Both the position numbers and the translations under genes were made by a program. DNA of 64,000 bases from Halioglobus japonicus (lineage in GTDB: Bacteria > Pseudomonadota > Gammaproteobacteria > Pseudomonadales > Halieaceae): assembly GCF_001983995.1 (NCBI RefSeq), contig NZ_CP019450.1, positions 1,550,001 through 1,614,000 on the forward strand, in the 5' to 3' direction. How positions within the stretch are numbered: the stretch's first letter is position 1; each line of letters opens with the position of its first letter. Under the pieces are notes generated by a model that had not been told where the DNA came from, ran no database searches, and was given only the letters and a program-made list of their open reading frames with translations. Below are positions 44,409 to 55,086 of the stretch, piece after piece.

Positions 44409-46335
44409 CTTTAGTATGCGCGTCTGATGCAGGCAGGTCGCGAGTGGTTGAGCGCGTCACCGGGGTAGGGTGCATGGTGCCTTCTCCCATATCTTGGAAG
44501 GCTTTGGTTCGGTTGCGACCGGCAGACTTGGCGCGATATAGAGCTACATCGGCATCATGAACCAAACCCTCGAAATCGATCTGCTCCCCAGAGCCAATCG
44601 CAACTCCAGCGCTGACAGTAAACGACAGTTTTCGCTCTTGTGAACCGCGTATCTCCAGCCCAGCGATTGCCTTACGCATGGTTTCTGCCTGTAAGCAGGC
44701 ATGCTCCAGAGTTGAGCCAGGGAGTATGACCAGAAACTCTTCTCCGCCCAACCTGCCTGCCAATGCTCGGTGTCTGCACAATTCCTCAATCGTCTGGGCC
44801 GTCAGGGCAATAGCGCGATCTCCCACGGCGTGGCCATGGCTGTCGTTGATGCTTTTAAAGTGATCTATATCAAGCAGGATCACCGCCACTGGCTGGCCTT
44901 GCTTGCTGGCAGTACGCGCAGCCCGAAATCCTAGTTCGAATAGTCGTTCGCGATTAGCGATTCCGCTGAGGTAATCGGTATTACTCCTCCGCTTCTGGCT
45001 GCGCCAGGATTTGACCAGAATAAGCAATAGCACGCAGAGTAATACGATTAATAGCGTTGCGTTCAACGTGCCTTGGCGGGCCAGTTCTGCCGCGCTCTGG
45101 GCCTGAGCAAGCTCCAGTGCTTGCACTTGCAGTTGGCGCTCCAGTAATTCAGCCTCGTACTCCGCTGTGAGTTGCATGTGTTGTGCATAGTCGGCTCTGG
45201 CGTACTCGTTGCGGAACTTGCGCTGTTGCTCGCGAACTTGTCTAAGGAGCAGTTCAAAGGGATTCGTCAGAGCCAGTGGATTCTCGACAGCGTTCAGAGC
45301 AATGGCCAGATCCTCGAGGGGCATGAGTTTGTCTTCTTCGATCAGACCACTCGCGCGCGCCCGGGCAAGGTCGGCCAAAGCCTTGTCTGGCTCGCCGCCC
45401 CAGAGGTGCTGGGTCGCCCTCAAATGATATGCGAGGGCCACGAACCGCAGTTCACTGGTGGTTTTCTTCAGCGCCAGAGCGTTATCTAGCGCTGTTGCAG
45501 CCTCCATAAACTGGTAGCGTTCCATGGCCATCAGGCCGCGGTTGTAAAAGGCGAAAAACAGGAAGTCCCGTCCGGCACCTGGTTGATCGGCCATATTGAA
45601 CATTTCATTGATATGGGCCTCCGCGGCTTCCCATAGCCCGAGCTTCAACGCTTCGCCGGTCATATTGTGCAGCATGTTGAAGATGTCTGGGCGGTCGTCG
45701 CGCTTTTGCCAGTGCTGATAGGCCTGAGCATACGCCTCATAGGCGAGGTCAGGCAGTAACGCGCTGCGATATAAATTACCTGTGGCATTCGCGACCATGC
45801 CCTTTAAGTCACTGCTCAGCTGGTATTCAGTGGCAATCGCCATGGCTTCCTGGGCGTCCCCGAGGCCCTGTTGCATTTCGCCTTGATCGTGAAAGCAGAA
45901 CGCCCGATGCACCAGTGCTCGCACCAATGGCTCGGCTGTATCTAGTTGACGCGCCAGCCCAACGGCCTGCTCTCTATCAGGGCAATAGTCTTCGGTACTC
46001 CCGGTGAGGAGATACTGCATATAAGACCGATCGATAAGGGCCTGAATCAATTCAGGGCTGGCTCCAAAGGGCTCCAGCAACGACACACTGCGAGAGTAAC
46101 TTGCGTGCGCGTTTTCGTGCCGCTCGAACGCTTCCCACCGAGCGCCGATTAACGCATATCCTTCGGCGAGTCCAATCGGATTCAGATTCCTGCTGTCGAG
46201 GTTCGTCTCGAACACAGCAAGGGAATTCTGGTCTGCGAGCAGATTAATCTCAGCGCTAAGCTCATTGCCCGATGTATTCATCGCCGACAGCAGGCACAGA
46301 ATCGTCAATATGCAAGAGCGATACTTGATTGCCAT
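44392..46335 (-). CDS. TPR-GGDEF diguanylate cyclase with periplasmic sensor
   Basis: About 647 residues from ATG 46335, chosen because a signal sequence (MAIKYRSCILTILCLLSAMN) begins there; an in-frame TTG lies at 46383. A periplasmic TPR-like helical region of about 400 residues is followed by a coiled coil, one membrane helix (LNATLLIVLLCVLLLILV), and a GGDEF domain with IDHFKSINDSHGHAVGDRA and intact GRLGGEEF. The I-site position reads RHRA, lacking the Asp, so product inhibition may be weak. This architecture is common in marine gammaproteobacteria; the ligand is unknown. Confidence 0.92.
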   Translation of the reverse strand: MAIKYRSCILTILCLLSAMNTSGNELSAEINLLADQNSLAVFETNLDSRNLNPIGLAEGYALIGARWEAFERHENAHASYSRSVSLLEPFGASPELIQALIDRSYMQYLLTGSTEDYCPDREQAVGLARQLDTAEPLVRALVHRAFCFHDQGEMQQGLGDAQEAMAIATEYQLSSDLKGMVANATGNLYRSALLPDLAYEAYAQAYQHWQKRDDRPDIFNMLHNMTGEALKLGLWEAAEAHINEMFNMADQPGAGRDFLFFAFYNRGLMAMERYQFMEAATALDNALALKKTTSELRFVALAYHLRATQHLWGGEPDKALADLARARASGLIEEDKLMPLEDLAIALNAVENPLALTNPFELLLRQVREQQRKFRNEYARADYAQHMQLTAEYEAELLERQLQVQALELAQAQSAAELARQGTLNATLLIVLLCVLLLILVKSWRSQKRRSNTDYLSGIANRERLFELGFRAARTASKQGQPVAVILLDIDHFKSINDSHGHAVGDRAIALTAQTIEELCRHRALAGRLGGEEFLVILPGSTLEHACLQAETMRKAIAGLEIRGSQERKLSFTVSAGVAIGSGEQIDFEGLVHDADVALYRAKSAGRNRTKAFQDMGEGTMHPTPVTRSTTRDLPASDAHTKATENG

Positions 46336-46461
46336 AACGAGTTGTTTCAAATTTAGATCACTACAATAACCGTGCGGTTGCACGAGTTGAATCCAGTTCG
46401 TGCAACATAGACCGGTAGTGGCCTGCTAGCCACTACGTATCACTGTCATTGGCCATTGTCG

Positions 46462-48411
46462 TCACGAGGATGGAGCAGGCACTACTATATTATTCGGGCC
46501 TTTAAGGTAGGCGTCGAGTAGATCGTGGAGATGGGCAAAGTCGAAAGGTTTAGCCAGGTAAGCAGCAAACCCTGCGTCCATGCCTCGCTCGATATCCCGG
46601 TGCATAGCATTAGCGGTCACTGCGATCACAGGTATGGTCTTAAGCTCGTTGGTTTGCTGAATGATGTTGAGTACCTGATAACCATCCATACCGGGGAGAT
46701 TAATGTCCAATAAGAGCAGGTCAGGTTTGTGAGTATTCGCCAGTTCGATACCAAGTTGGGGGGTATGCGCGGTTAGAAGCCGCAGTTTACTCCGTTTAGC
46801 CAGAACTTTTCGCATGAGCTTAAGATTAGCGGGGTTGTCCTCGATATACAGGACAGTTTTCAGCTGCTCAGGCAGAGTGCTCATAGTAACCTCTCCGTCA
46901 TTTTCATTGACGTCATCTAATGTGGCAAACACCGGTTCACCAAGAGGGAGGAGAATGTGGAACGTAGCTCCTCTGTATCGATTGTTTGCATAGGAAAGTT
47001 CACCGTCCATCAGTGTGATGAGTTTCTGGGTGAGCGTCAGCCCGATACCTGTGCCCTCAATGTCGGTAAATTCAGCACCCAGTCGTTCAAAGGGCTTGAA
47101 TAGTGCTGCCTTGTTTTCCTCGGCGATTCCTGGCCCCGTATCGGAGATGCTGATGCGGTATTTCCCGTCACTGCTTATGGCACCCGATAATTCGATTTCG
47201 CCGTACTCAACATCGTACTTAATCGCGTTGGAAAGCAGGTTAAGTACAGCTTGCTTCAGACGGATTCGATCAGCAAAAATCACCCCTGGCTGGATATTCT
47301 GAAATTTAAAAGTCAGGCTTCTTCTTTCGATCATTGGCTGTACAAGTTCGATGCATTCTCTGAGTATTGACTCAATCTCCAGTGATTCCAATGACAGTGA
47401 CACTGTACCGGTTTCGACCTTGGAAAGATCAAGGACCTCGTTAATGAGATCCAGAAGGTGGTGCCCTGCCGCTGTGATTTCATGCACGCTGTCGCGGTGT
47501 TCTGGACTAAGTTTCTCATCGTGGTCCATATATTGGCCGAAACCGATAATGGCATTGAGCGGTGTGCGCAGTTCGTGGCTCATGCTCGAAAGAAATTCGG
47601 TTTTTGCATTGTTTGCTTTTTCGGCCTCCTGCACTTTCACAGCCAACTGGCGTGTGCGTTCCTCAATCAGTAGTTCCTGGTTGTCTGAGTGTATCCTGAG
47701 CTTTTCTAGTGCAGCGGCTCGCTCTTTCTGTGCTTCGATCAGACTCTGGCTTTCACCGCGGCTGTGCGCCAGCAGTCGGCGAAAATTGCGAATCGCCGAG
47801 AATGAAATCGCCAGAATAAGAACAAGGCTGACAATTTCAACGGTAGTGCCGGCTATTTGAGTCCTTTTCAGTGTCGCCTCGCGAGTACTCAGCAGATACG
47901 TTTCTTCATCTGCCATGCGCTTCAATACCTTCCGCAGCTGTACCATGAGTGACCTGCCCAGGTCGGAGTCCACGATTTTCAGCGCTCCCGCCCGGTCACC
48001 ATTGGCCGTCAGATCAATGGTTTCCTGTAGCTCGGCTGTTTTCGCATCTACCAGGTGTCGTGCGTCGTCGATCAGTGCTCGCTGGCGGATATTATCGGCG
48101 GTCAGGGCGCTTAGATATGTGATCACTCCGTCCACGTCGCGCAGCGCCTTGTCAAAGGGCGCCAGATACTTGGGGTCTGCTGTGAGAACATATCCGCGTT
48201 GGCCGGTTTCCATATCCTTCATGACCGAGAGTAGGTCGGTGATAGCGGCCATTACCGTTTGGGTCTGAAATAACTTTTCGGTGGCTTCGCGCTGTTTATA
48301 ACCCACGTAGACCTGGGCGACTACGAAGAGCAGAACAACGGGGAGTGCCAATAATAATCCGCTCGAGTTAACGCGGGTCGACTTATTTCTTATTTTACCG
48401 GGGTGTTTCAT
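46462..48411 (-). CDS. CHASE3 hybrid histidine kinase with receiver
   Basis: 649 residues. An N-terminal helix, a CHASE3 sensor (MKDMETGQRGYVLTADPKYL), a second helix (VEIVSLVLILAISFSAI), a coiled coil, HisKA (EFLSSMSHELRTPLNAIIGF), HATPase (LLSNAIKYD, SDTGPGI, GTGIGLTLT) and a C-terminal receiver (TVLYIEDNPANLKLMRKVL, Asp in LLLLDINLPGMDG, Lys in YLAKPFDFAHL). The kinase and receiver closely resemble those of the kinase at 24906, suggesting a shared ancestry. Monocistronic. Confidence 0.95.
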   Translation of the reverse strand: MKHPGKIRNKSTRVNSSGLLLALPVVLLFVVAQVYVGYKQREATEKLFQTQTVMAAITDLLSVMKDMETGQRGYVLTADPKYLAPFDKALRDVDGVITYLSALTADNIRQRALIDDARHLVDAKTAELQETIDLTANGDRAGALKIVDSDLGRSLMVQLRKVLKRMADEETYLLSTREATLKRTQIAGTTVEIVSLVLILAISFSAIRNFRRLLAHSRGESQSLIEAQKERAAALEKLRIHSDNQELLIEERTRQLAVKVQEAEKANNAKTEFLSSMSHELRTPLNAIIGFGQYMDHDEKLSPEHRDSVHEITAAGHHLLDLINEVLDLSKVETGTVSLSLESLEIESILRECIELVQPMIERRSLTFKFQNIQPGVIFADRIRLKQAVLNLLSNAIKYDVEYGEIELSGAISSDGKYRISISDTGPGIAEENKAALFKPFERLGAEFTDIEGTGIGLTLTQKLITLMDGELSYANNRYRGATFHILLPLGEPVFATLDDVNENDGEVTMSTLPEQLKTVLYIEDNPANLKLMRKVLAKRSKLRLLTAHTPQLGIELANTHKPDLLLLDINLPGMDGYQVLNIIQQTNELKTIPVIAVTANAMHRDIERGMDAGFAAYLAKPFDFAHLHDLLDAYLKGPNNIVVPAPSS

Positions 48412-48776
48412 GAAATGTCCCTTCTCTAATATAGATAAGCTAGCACTAAAAGAGATATTCGTCCTCTCGCAATCTAGATATATTTATCCCAGTTACGTTG
48501 CAGCGAGGCGATTGTATGTCTCGCCAGTAACTTGCATAAACGATCCGCGGAATTCAGATTTTTCTTCGTACACGGCGATTTCGCATAGTGAACAGTGGTA
48601 TTCACCGGACGTTGATTGCCAGTCAATTCGATTGCAAATCGATTGAATCAAGACCTATGATGAGTGCTTATGTGAGGACACTGTGAATAACAACAATACT
48701 GTGTCGGATGGGGACGTCACCTTTTCGATCCATGTGCCAGAACAGCCTTTACAATCTGATTTAGACGGCATCCGAT
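48412..48776. other. 365-base intergenic region
   Basis: Divergent spacer between the CHASE3 kinase and the DUF3604 gene. I see an AT-rich TATATT element just upstream of the kinase start on the minus strand and no convincing gene or terminator. Confidence 0.5.
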
Positions 48777-50861
48777 ATGCACTTTAAAATAGCCCGAAGG
48801 TTGATGTTATCTGCTGCCATAAGCCTTCTGGCTAGCTGTGGCAGTGACGGCGAGGCCCTCAAGGGCATTGGCTCTGACGAAAATGCCAGCCTGACCGGCA
48901 CCAACTCCAGCGTCCCCGCGCTACCTGAGCCGCGAGGCACGCTTGAGCGGGGCCCCTATCCGCGGACAAAGGAGACCACTGTTTACCCCCAACGCACGGC
49001 TTTATTTGGCGACTTACACGTGCACACCGAAAATTCCTTCGACGCTTACACCTTCGCATCGCTGGCCACTCCGGCAGACGCCTATCGCTATGCGCGGGGC
49101 GAGGCTATCGCCCATCCGGTTGGTTACGACATCCAACTTGATCGCCCGCTGGATTTCTATGCGGTGACTGACCACGGTATGTTGATGGGGGTCGCCAAGG
49201 CCGCGGCTGATACCAGTACTGAGGTTTCCAGACTGGCGATCTCAGAGCGCATGCATGATATGAATCGTTCCGACAACATGGGAACGCTAAGCCTGCTCGA
49301 GCGCGGCTTGGCGTTTGGCCTGTTTGTGCCGGAAATGACGCGTATGTTGCAGGACGGTGAGGTCGATCCTGAATTGGTGCTGGAGATTACTCGCTCCACC
49401 TGGAAGCAGAATGTGCAGGCGACTGACGACGCATATGATCCAGGCACGCTGACTACCTTTGCGGCCTACGAATACACCACCTCCACCGATGCGCGTGGCA
49501 ACCTGCATCGCAACGTGATTTTCAGGGATACTGAGCGTCTGCCGGCGGTGCCATATTCACGCTTGCACTCACAAAACCCGGAAGGATTGTGGGCCTGGAT
49601 GGATGGCTTGCGGGAGCAGGGGGTTGAGAGCCTGGCGATACCGCATAACTCCAATGGCTCCAATGGGGAGATGTTCAAACAGATTGACTGGTCGGGCCAG
49701 GCCATGGATGAGGCCTACTCCGAGCAGCGCCTGCGCAACGAACCCTTGGCAGAGATTACTCAGATTAAGGGTACTTCCGAGACGCATCCGATGCTGTCGG
49801 ATACCGACGAATGGGCCGGCTTCGAGCTTATGGAGTACCGGGTAGCTACCAAGCTGGCTTCAGAGCCCAAAGGCTCTTATTTGCGTGATGCGTTGCGTAT
49901 GGGCCTGGAGATGGAAGCTGCGGGAAACGGTAACCCCTATCGTTTAGGTTTTATCGGCTCAACCGATACCCATGTGGGTGGCGGGGCACTCAAGGAAGAG
50001 AAGTACTTTTCCAAAGCCGGTGTTCAAGACGGGTTGCCCGAGCGGCGTGGCTCGATACCCATGAACTGGCTCTACGGGGTGCTGGCGAGCTGGGTGTCGG
50101 ATGACCTCGTTAAGGACGTCGATGGCCGCAGGTACATGGCAAGCAGTGTGTTCGAATACTGGGGTGCTTCCGGCTTGGCCGCAGTGTGGGCCGAATCCAA
50201 TACCCGTGAAGCGGTGTATGCAGCGCTGCGGCGCAAGGAAACCTTTGCCACCTCGGGCCCGCGCATTCAGGTGCGATTCTTCGCGGGTAATCATTACCCC
50301 GACAATCTGATCAATGATCCCGAGTTGCTGTCGACCGCCTATGCTGAGGGCGTGCCTATGGGAGGATCCCTGGTGGGCGAGCCCGAAGAACGACCCAGTT
50401 TCCTGGTTTGGGCGATCGCCGATGCTGAAGCCGCGCCATTGGACCGTATGCAGGTGATTAAGGGGTGGATGGAAAAGGGGGTCAGTCACGAAAAGGTCTT
50501 CGATGTGGCCTGCTCCGGGGGTGGCGAGGTTGATCCCGTGACCCACCGCTGCCCTGATAATGGCGCCTGGGTGTCTAGCGATGACTGCAGTATCCCCGCC
50601 GAAATTGGCGCGTCGGAGCTCAAGGCGCAGTGGCAGGACCCGGAATCAGAATCGAATCAGGATGCGTTCTACTATGTGCGTGTACTGCAAAATCCCACCT
50701 GCCGCTGGTCAACCTGGGATGCATTGAGGGCGGGTGTAGCGCCGCGCAGCGACCTGCCGCGCACTCTCCAGGAACGTGCCTGGTCCTCACCGATCTGGTA
50801 TCAATCACCGAATGAGGCGGTCTCCCACCTCGACAACCAAGGAACAGTAAGTCATGAGTAA
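48777..50861 (+). CDS. DUF3604 lipoprotein, PHP-like
   Basis: 694 residues. A lipobox LLASC places an acylated Cys near residue 21. The DUF3604 signature is clear: ALFGDLHVHTENSFDAYTFA at the start of the domain, DFYAVTDHGMLMGVAK, SLAIPHNSNGSNG, and LGFIGSTDTHVGGG. The His/Asp pattern is that of PHP-type metal phosphoesterase folds, but no substrate is established for the family. It overlaps the alpha/beta hydrolase gene by 8 bases, so the two act together. Members are frequent in marine gammaproteobacteria. Expected location is the outer membrane or periplasm. Confidence 0.93.
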   Translation: MHFKIARRLMLSAAISLLASCGSDGEALKGIGSDENASLTGTNSSVPALPEPRGTLERGPYPRTKETTVYPQRTALFGDLHVHTENSFDAYTFASLATPADAYRYARGEAIAHPVGYDIQLDRPLDFYAVTDHGMLMGVAKAAADTSTEVSRLAISERMHDMNRSDNMGTLSLLERGLAFGLFVPEMTRMLQDGEVDPELVLEITRSTWKQNVQATDDAYDPGTLTTFAAYEYTTSTDARGNLHRNVIFRDTERLPAVPYSRLHSQNPEGLWAWMDGLREQGVESLAIPHNSNGSNGEMFKQIDWSGQAMDEAYSEQRLRNEPLAEITQIKGTSETHPMLSDTDEWAGFELMEYRVATKLASEPKGSYLRDALRMGLEMEAAGNGNPYRLGFIGSTDTHVGGGALKEEKYFSKAGVQDGLPERRGSIPMNWLYGVLASWVSDDLVKDVDGRRYMASSVFEYWGASGLAAVWAESNTREAVYAALRRKETFATSGPRIQVRFFAGNHYPDNLINDPELLSTAYAEGVPMGGSLVGEPEERPSFLVWAIADAEAAPLDRMQVIKGWMEKGVSHEKVFDVACSGGGEVDPVTHRCPDNGAWVSSDDCSIPAEIGASELKAQWQDPESESNQDAFYYVRVLQNPTCRWSTWDALRAGVAPRSDLPRTLQERAWSSPIWYQSPNEAVSHLDNQGTVSHE

Positions 50862-51885
50862 CCTCAACGACGATCCCCGAATCGATCCCCGCATCAAGGC
50901 CCTCATGGGCGGCATGCCCGCCCCTGTGAGCAAGGACATGGCCTCGCGTGAAGAACTGTTGGAGGCCGCCCAGCGGCCGGAGAGCCAGGAGCGCCTGGAA
51001 CAGATGCGGGCCATGTTGGACATGGTAGACAACGAAGATGTGGCGCCCTCGGAGGGGCTGACGATCAGCGATCTTGAATTCACCTCCCAGCCCGATGGCA
51101 ATACGATCAAGATCCAGTTTATTCGTCCGGAATCGGAAGCGCCGCTGCCCTGCGTGTACTACATTCACGGCGGAGGCATGCAGTCTATGTCCTGTTATTA
51201 CGGCATTTACCGGGCCTGGGGCAAGATTATTGCCGCCCAGGGCGTGGCGGTGGCCATGGTCGATTTTCGCAATTGCGTGAACCCATCCTCCGCCCCGGAA
51301 GTGGCCCCCTTCCCGGCAGGGCTGAACGACTGTGTATCCGGTGTGCGTTGGCTGGCGGCGCAGGCCGACGAGTTGGGTATCGACAAAGACCACATCATAA
51401 TTTCCGGTGAGAGCGGCGGCGGTAACCTTACCATTGCGACGGCCCTGCGCCTGAAGCAGGATGGCGATCTCAATCTCATTCGGGGGCTCTATGCATTGTG
51501 CCCTTACATTGCCGGCGCCTGGCCTCAGGATCGCTATCCATCATCCATCGAGAATAATGGCCTGCTATTGGACCTCCACAGTAACTATGGCGCTATGGCG
51601 TACGGGATGGCGGAGTTTGATAAGGGCAACCCCCTGGCCTGGCCTGCTTTTGCAACGGAAGACGACGTGAAGGGGCTGCCACCCACGGTCATCAGCGTGA
51701 ACGAGTGTGATCCTCTGCGGGATGAGGGTATTGAATTCTACCGCTTGCTGCTGCGGGCAGGTGTTTCAGCCCGCTGTTTGCAGACTATGGGCACTATCCA
51801 CGGTACTGAGATCTTCGCCGTGGCCTGCCCCGATGTGAGCCGCGAGACCGCCGCGAGCATTGCGCGCTTCTGCTCGGAGGCCTAG
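50854..51885 (+). CDS. HSL-family alpha/beta hydrolase (esterase)
   Basis: 343 residues, no signal peptide. The oxyanion motif YYIHGGGMQS, nucleophile elbow ISGESGGGNLTI (Ser), an Asp in VNECDPLRDEG and His in GTIHGTEIF form the catalytic set of the hormone-sensitive-lipase group. It would cleave carboxyl esters of medium-size substrates in the cytoplasm. Translationally coupled to the DUF3604 lipoprotein by an 8-base overlap, hinting at a common pathway. Confidence 0.93.
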   Translation: MSNLNDDPRIDPRIKALMGGMPAPVSKDMASREELLEAAQRPESQERLEQMRAMLDMVDNEDVAPSEGLTISDLEFTSQPDGNTIKIQFIRPESEAPLPCVYYIHGGGMQSMSCYYGIYRAWGKIIAAQGVAVAMVDFRNCVNPSSAPEVAPFPAGLNDCVSGVRWLAAQADELGIDKDHIIISGESGGGNLTIATALRLKQDGDLNLIRGLYALCPYIAGAWPQDRYPSSIENNGLLLDLHSNYGAMAYGMAEFDKGNPLAWPAFATEDDVKGLPPTVISVNECDPLRDEGIEFYRLLLRAGVSARCLQTMGTIHGTEIFAVACPDVSRETAASIARFCSEA

Positions 51886-51956
51886 TCCGCCGGCAAGGAG
51901 AGGAGACGCGCGAATAGTCTGGTCCAGTGAAGTGACTTGTTTCTCTCTTTTTACAA

Positions 51957-52118
51957 AAGTTGCCGAAACTGCGTGATGGCGCACTGAGTGACAGCATTGG
52001 TGAATATAGCCGAATTGTCGATCCCAATAGTGTCATCTGGCGCATGACCGGCAGTACGCCAGGACCTCGCCAGATTATCAATGAAGTGACCGAAGAGATC
52101 GTGAACCGCATACCTTAG
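51957..52118 (+). pseudogene. C-terminal remnant of an unidentified protein
   Basis: An open 53-codon segment ending at TAG 52116-52118 reads like a protein C-terminus (DSIGEYSRIVDPNSVIWR, then GSTPGPRQIINEVTEEIV) but has no start codon or ribosome site, so it is probably a gene fragment. It is followed by a short frame encoding one hydrophobic helix (52119-52200). The family is not certain to me. Confidence 0.45.
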
Positions 52119-52217
52119 CCCATTCCGGCACTGCTTGCCGGCTTGCTGTTGCTCACTATTGGAGGTGTGCTGCTGGTGGTGCTCCGTCGAGTGCGCTGAA
52201 GTAGCAATCCTCGGCTA

Positions 52218-52239
52218 TGAGCCACCTACTGGTGGCTCA
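52218..52239. repeat. Perfect 9-bp hairpin between hydrolase and NhaC genes
   Basis: TGAGCCACC and GGTGGCTCA flank loop TACT. It sits between two convergent genes, so it may terminate both, although neither side has a clear T run. Confidence 0.5.
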
Positions 52240-52272
52240 TGGCCTCTTCAGATTGGGCGGGTGTTCATTCAA

Positions 52273-54123
52273 CTAGGCAAGCAACAGTGCCGAAAAGGTC
52301 CACAATACGCCGGCACTGGCGGCAGCCAATGTGGCGGGAGCAATCTGTGTTTTCACGTGGTCCATTAAATCACAGCCGGTTGTCATCGAGCTGAGAATCG
52401 TGGTGTCTGAAATGGGCGAACACTGATCGCCGTAGACACTTCCGTTGAGCACCGCCGCAAAGCAGATTGACATGTAGAGCATTGGGTTTTCTATGCCGGG
52501 CTGCTGGGCAATCACCCACGCCAGCGGCATTGCCAGGGGGAACGTAATCGCATACGTGCCCCAGCTAGTACCCGTGGAGAATGCAGTCACCATGGTAAGC
52601 AACTGCAGAATCACCGGCAGGGCCCAGAAAGGTATGCTTTGACCAAGCAGGTCGACCATGTACTGCCCGGCACCTACCTCCTTACTGATCGCACCCACGG
52701 TAATGGCGAGCATAAGAATGACGGACGCCACGACAACCCCCTTGAGTCCATCGCCAAAACCCTCGATCAGGTTGCCCAGGCTCATGCCCCTGAACAGCGC
52801 GCTGAACGCCGAAACCATCAAAGCCGCGCCGAAGGCCCAATTGACCTTGGGGGTTCCGCCGACGATGAATGACCCTATGGCAATACTGATCAGTACGATA
52901 AGCGGCACGAGGAACTCGAGTACATGTGGGCTATAGCCGGCGGGAACGCGACTCTCCTGCAGCTCACGAGCGCTGAGTGGGGAGGCCCCTGGGGCATCCA
53001 ATGCACCGGTTTCACGCGCGCGCTTCCGTGCTTCCCGAAGTCCCTTGCCCGCGAAACGGTCGATATCCAGGCTCAGCAGAAGGGTTCCGGTGACTGCCAA
53101 TATTCCATAGAAGCTGAATGGAATGCTGCTGAAAAAGAAAGCGATTCGGTCCGCCTCAGTTGCAAGAAAAGCAACCCCGGGGACAAAGATCAGGGCCTGT
53201 ACATAGGCAGGCCAGGCATTGAACGCAAGTATTGAGGCAATCGGCGACGCTGTAGAGTCGACAATATAGGCAAGCTCTTCATGGCTGACCTTGTTCTGGT
53301 CCGCCAGCGGCTTGACGGTTGATCCCACCAATACCGTGCTCATGGTGCCCCCTTGGAAGAAGAGGGCGCCCAGTAGCCAGGCGACCAGTTTTGCTGAACG
53401 TGGCCCGCGCACAAACTGCTGGGTCATGAATGTGGCGAAGGCCTGGGCTGCCCCGGTGCGCGACCATATGCCCATGAGCCCGCCCAGAAGCCAGAGGTAC
53501 AGCATGAGTACGCCCGCAGCGCTGTCGGTCGCCAGGTTGGGTATTAGTACTTCGTCGGTGATATCGAACCTACCCAGTAGGAACGCTCCGACAATAATAC
53601 CGCCGAGCAGAGCGGTGAGAGGCTCCTTGGTCAGCAGGCATAAGGAGACAGCCACGAGCGCAGGCAGTAATGACCAGAAGCCGAAATGGCGGGTGGCTGA
53701 CAAGGTTGAATAGGTGGGGGTGGCGTCATCTGCGAATTCCACCACCCATTGTTGTCCCAGGGTGGGCTGCGCTCCGGGTACGTCGAGCGCTTCCTGACGC
53801 AGCGGCGAGCGCTCATAAGGCACCACGTTTGGGAGCTCGATTTGCTTGCCACGATGGGAGTACACCAGCTGTCCCTCGGCGCCCTGTTCAACCTGATAAA
53901 CGGTCTTTTGCTCAAGCCAGTGGGAATCAATATTGAAGTGAACATACAGGGCGCAGATAAGCCCTACCACAATCAACCACAGAGAAGGTTTTAGCAGAGG
54001 GGCCAACATAGCCGCCTGCTCTGGTGAGAGGTCGGGCTGTTCATGTGTTCCGGTGCCGGCTTCTTCAATACGGGCAAAAGGCTCTACGCCGGGAGATTTC
54101 TCTGGCCTGCTGTTGTCGCTCAC
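52273..54123 (-). CDS. NhaC-family Na+/H+ antiporter-like transporter
   Basis: About 616 residues from GTG 54123, where AAGGA lies 7 bases upstream; an upstream TTG at 54150 is less likely. About 11 membrane segments are seen, with NhaC-type motifs: [38 protein letters not shown] and [20 protein letters not shown]. The N-terminal 60 residues are cytoplasmic and followed by a periplasmic loop of about 90 residues after the first helix, longer than usual. Exchange of sodium for protons is the family's usual role; related proteins carry amino-acid or organic-acid ions, so the substrate is not certain. Fits a marine, sodium-using cell with a PomAB-type motor. Confidence 0.9.
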   Translation of the reverse strand: MSDNSRPEKSPGVEPFARIEEAGTGTHEQPDLSPEQAAMLAPLLKPSLWLIVVGLICALYVHFNIDSHWLEQKTVYQVEQGAEGQLVYSHRGKQIELPNVVPYERSPLRQEALDVPGAQPTLGQQWVVEFADDATPTYSTLSATRHFGFWSLLPALVAVSLCLLTKEPLTALLGGIIVGAFLLGRFDITDEVLIPNLATDSAAGVLMLYLWLLGGLMGIWSRTGAAQAFATFMTQQFVRGPRSAKLVAWLLGALFFQGGTMSTVLVGSTVKPLADQNKVSHEELAYIVDSTASPIASILAFNAWPAYVQALIFVPGVAFLATEADRIAFFFSSIPFSFYGILAVTGTLLLSLDIDRFAGKGLREARKRARETGALDAPGASPLSARELQESRVPAGYSPHVLEFLVPLIVLISIAIGSFIVGGTPKVNWAFGAALMVSAFSALFRGMSLGNLIEGFGDGLKGVVVASVILMLAITVGAISKEVGAGQYMVDLLGQSIPFWALPVILQLLTMVTAFSTGTSWGTYAITFPLAMPLAWVIAQQPGIENPMLYMSICFAAVLNGSVYGDQCSPISDTTILSSMTTGCDLMDHVKTQIAPATLAAASAGVLWTFSALLLA

Positions 54124-54150
54124 GATTATTTTCCTTTTTGTTAGTCTCAA

Positions 54151-55068
54151 CAGTTTCTGAGCAGCTTAAGTATAGAGACCCACGTCAGCTTTGGGGCCGA
54201 AGTTGAAACTGTTACCTGTCTATTTACAAAACGCCACAGATGGGCGGTCTGTTGCCTACGGCTGTTGGTAAGAAGTTACTGTGAGAGGGAAGCAGCATCC
54301 GTCCTGACAGCCATACACAGTCACTGTGCTGATTTTTTGCGCATAACTGTGAGCCGTAACTTGCGCGGTATTGCTAGCAATAATTCGTATGAATGTTTCT
54401 GTGCAACGACCCTGAGCAAATAATTTAGGAAACTCCTTGTTTAAATATCCTGCAGTGCGTTCTCGTCCACCCATGTGTCCTGGTAGGTGGCTTCGTCGTC
54501 GCTTGCAAGGCGGTAACGTATCAATGCGAGTTTATTCATAAGGTATCCGTGTTCAGCCAGACCATCAGCTCATTCTATGAGGTCGACAGGCGAGTAAGTC
54601 GTTCCTTGATGCCCTGAAGCTGCCCACGCAGTTTAGATCAATGATCATAAGGCACTGCCCCGATATTGCTATTCGTAGCTCATGCCTGTGACCGGGAAAC
54701 GCACTGTGCCGGACTGGTCAAGTTGCGGCCTTTCAGGTTAGTATCCGGCCGGTGTGCGTGGAATGTTGATTGGCGCGGGCTGATAGCCCGTGGGCTACGG
54801 CACCGAGCATGGATCAATCGAATTTACACCTTGAGCAGTGACAACGAGGGACGCACAAGAGTGCGTTGAAGAATATCCTTCGGACGCACCCGGCGAGGTT
54901 GAAAGGTAAAACCGGGCGGGCGCTCCAGTTCAGGATACACCAGTTGAAAAAATGGACTGAAGACTGCGACTAAGCGCAGGATGGCCTGTCATTCTGCGAT
55001 CGACGATGTGTAGTAGGTTGCGCACCGCAGGGACCGCCAAACCTTCACTACTACCGACAAGTCTATGA
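54151..55068. other. Gene-poor 0.9-kb region
   Basis: No convincing gene. A 32-codon minus-strand frame at 54441-54539 (MNKLALIRYRLASDDEATYQ) with a weak ribosome site is the only candidate. Short hairpins occur at 54776-54790 (CGGGCT-GAT-AGCCCG) and at about 54854-54867 (CGCAC-AAGA-GTGCG). I see no terminator T run, tRNA or promoter that I trust. Confidence 0.5.
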
Positions 55069-55086
55069 GTGAAAAGAGAGATAAAA

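Noticed and set aside
54256..54474. Minus-strand 72-residue frame
   Set aside because: No ribosome site and no recognisable composition or family; probably chance.
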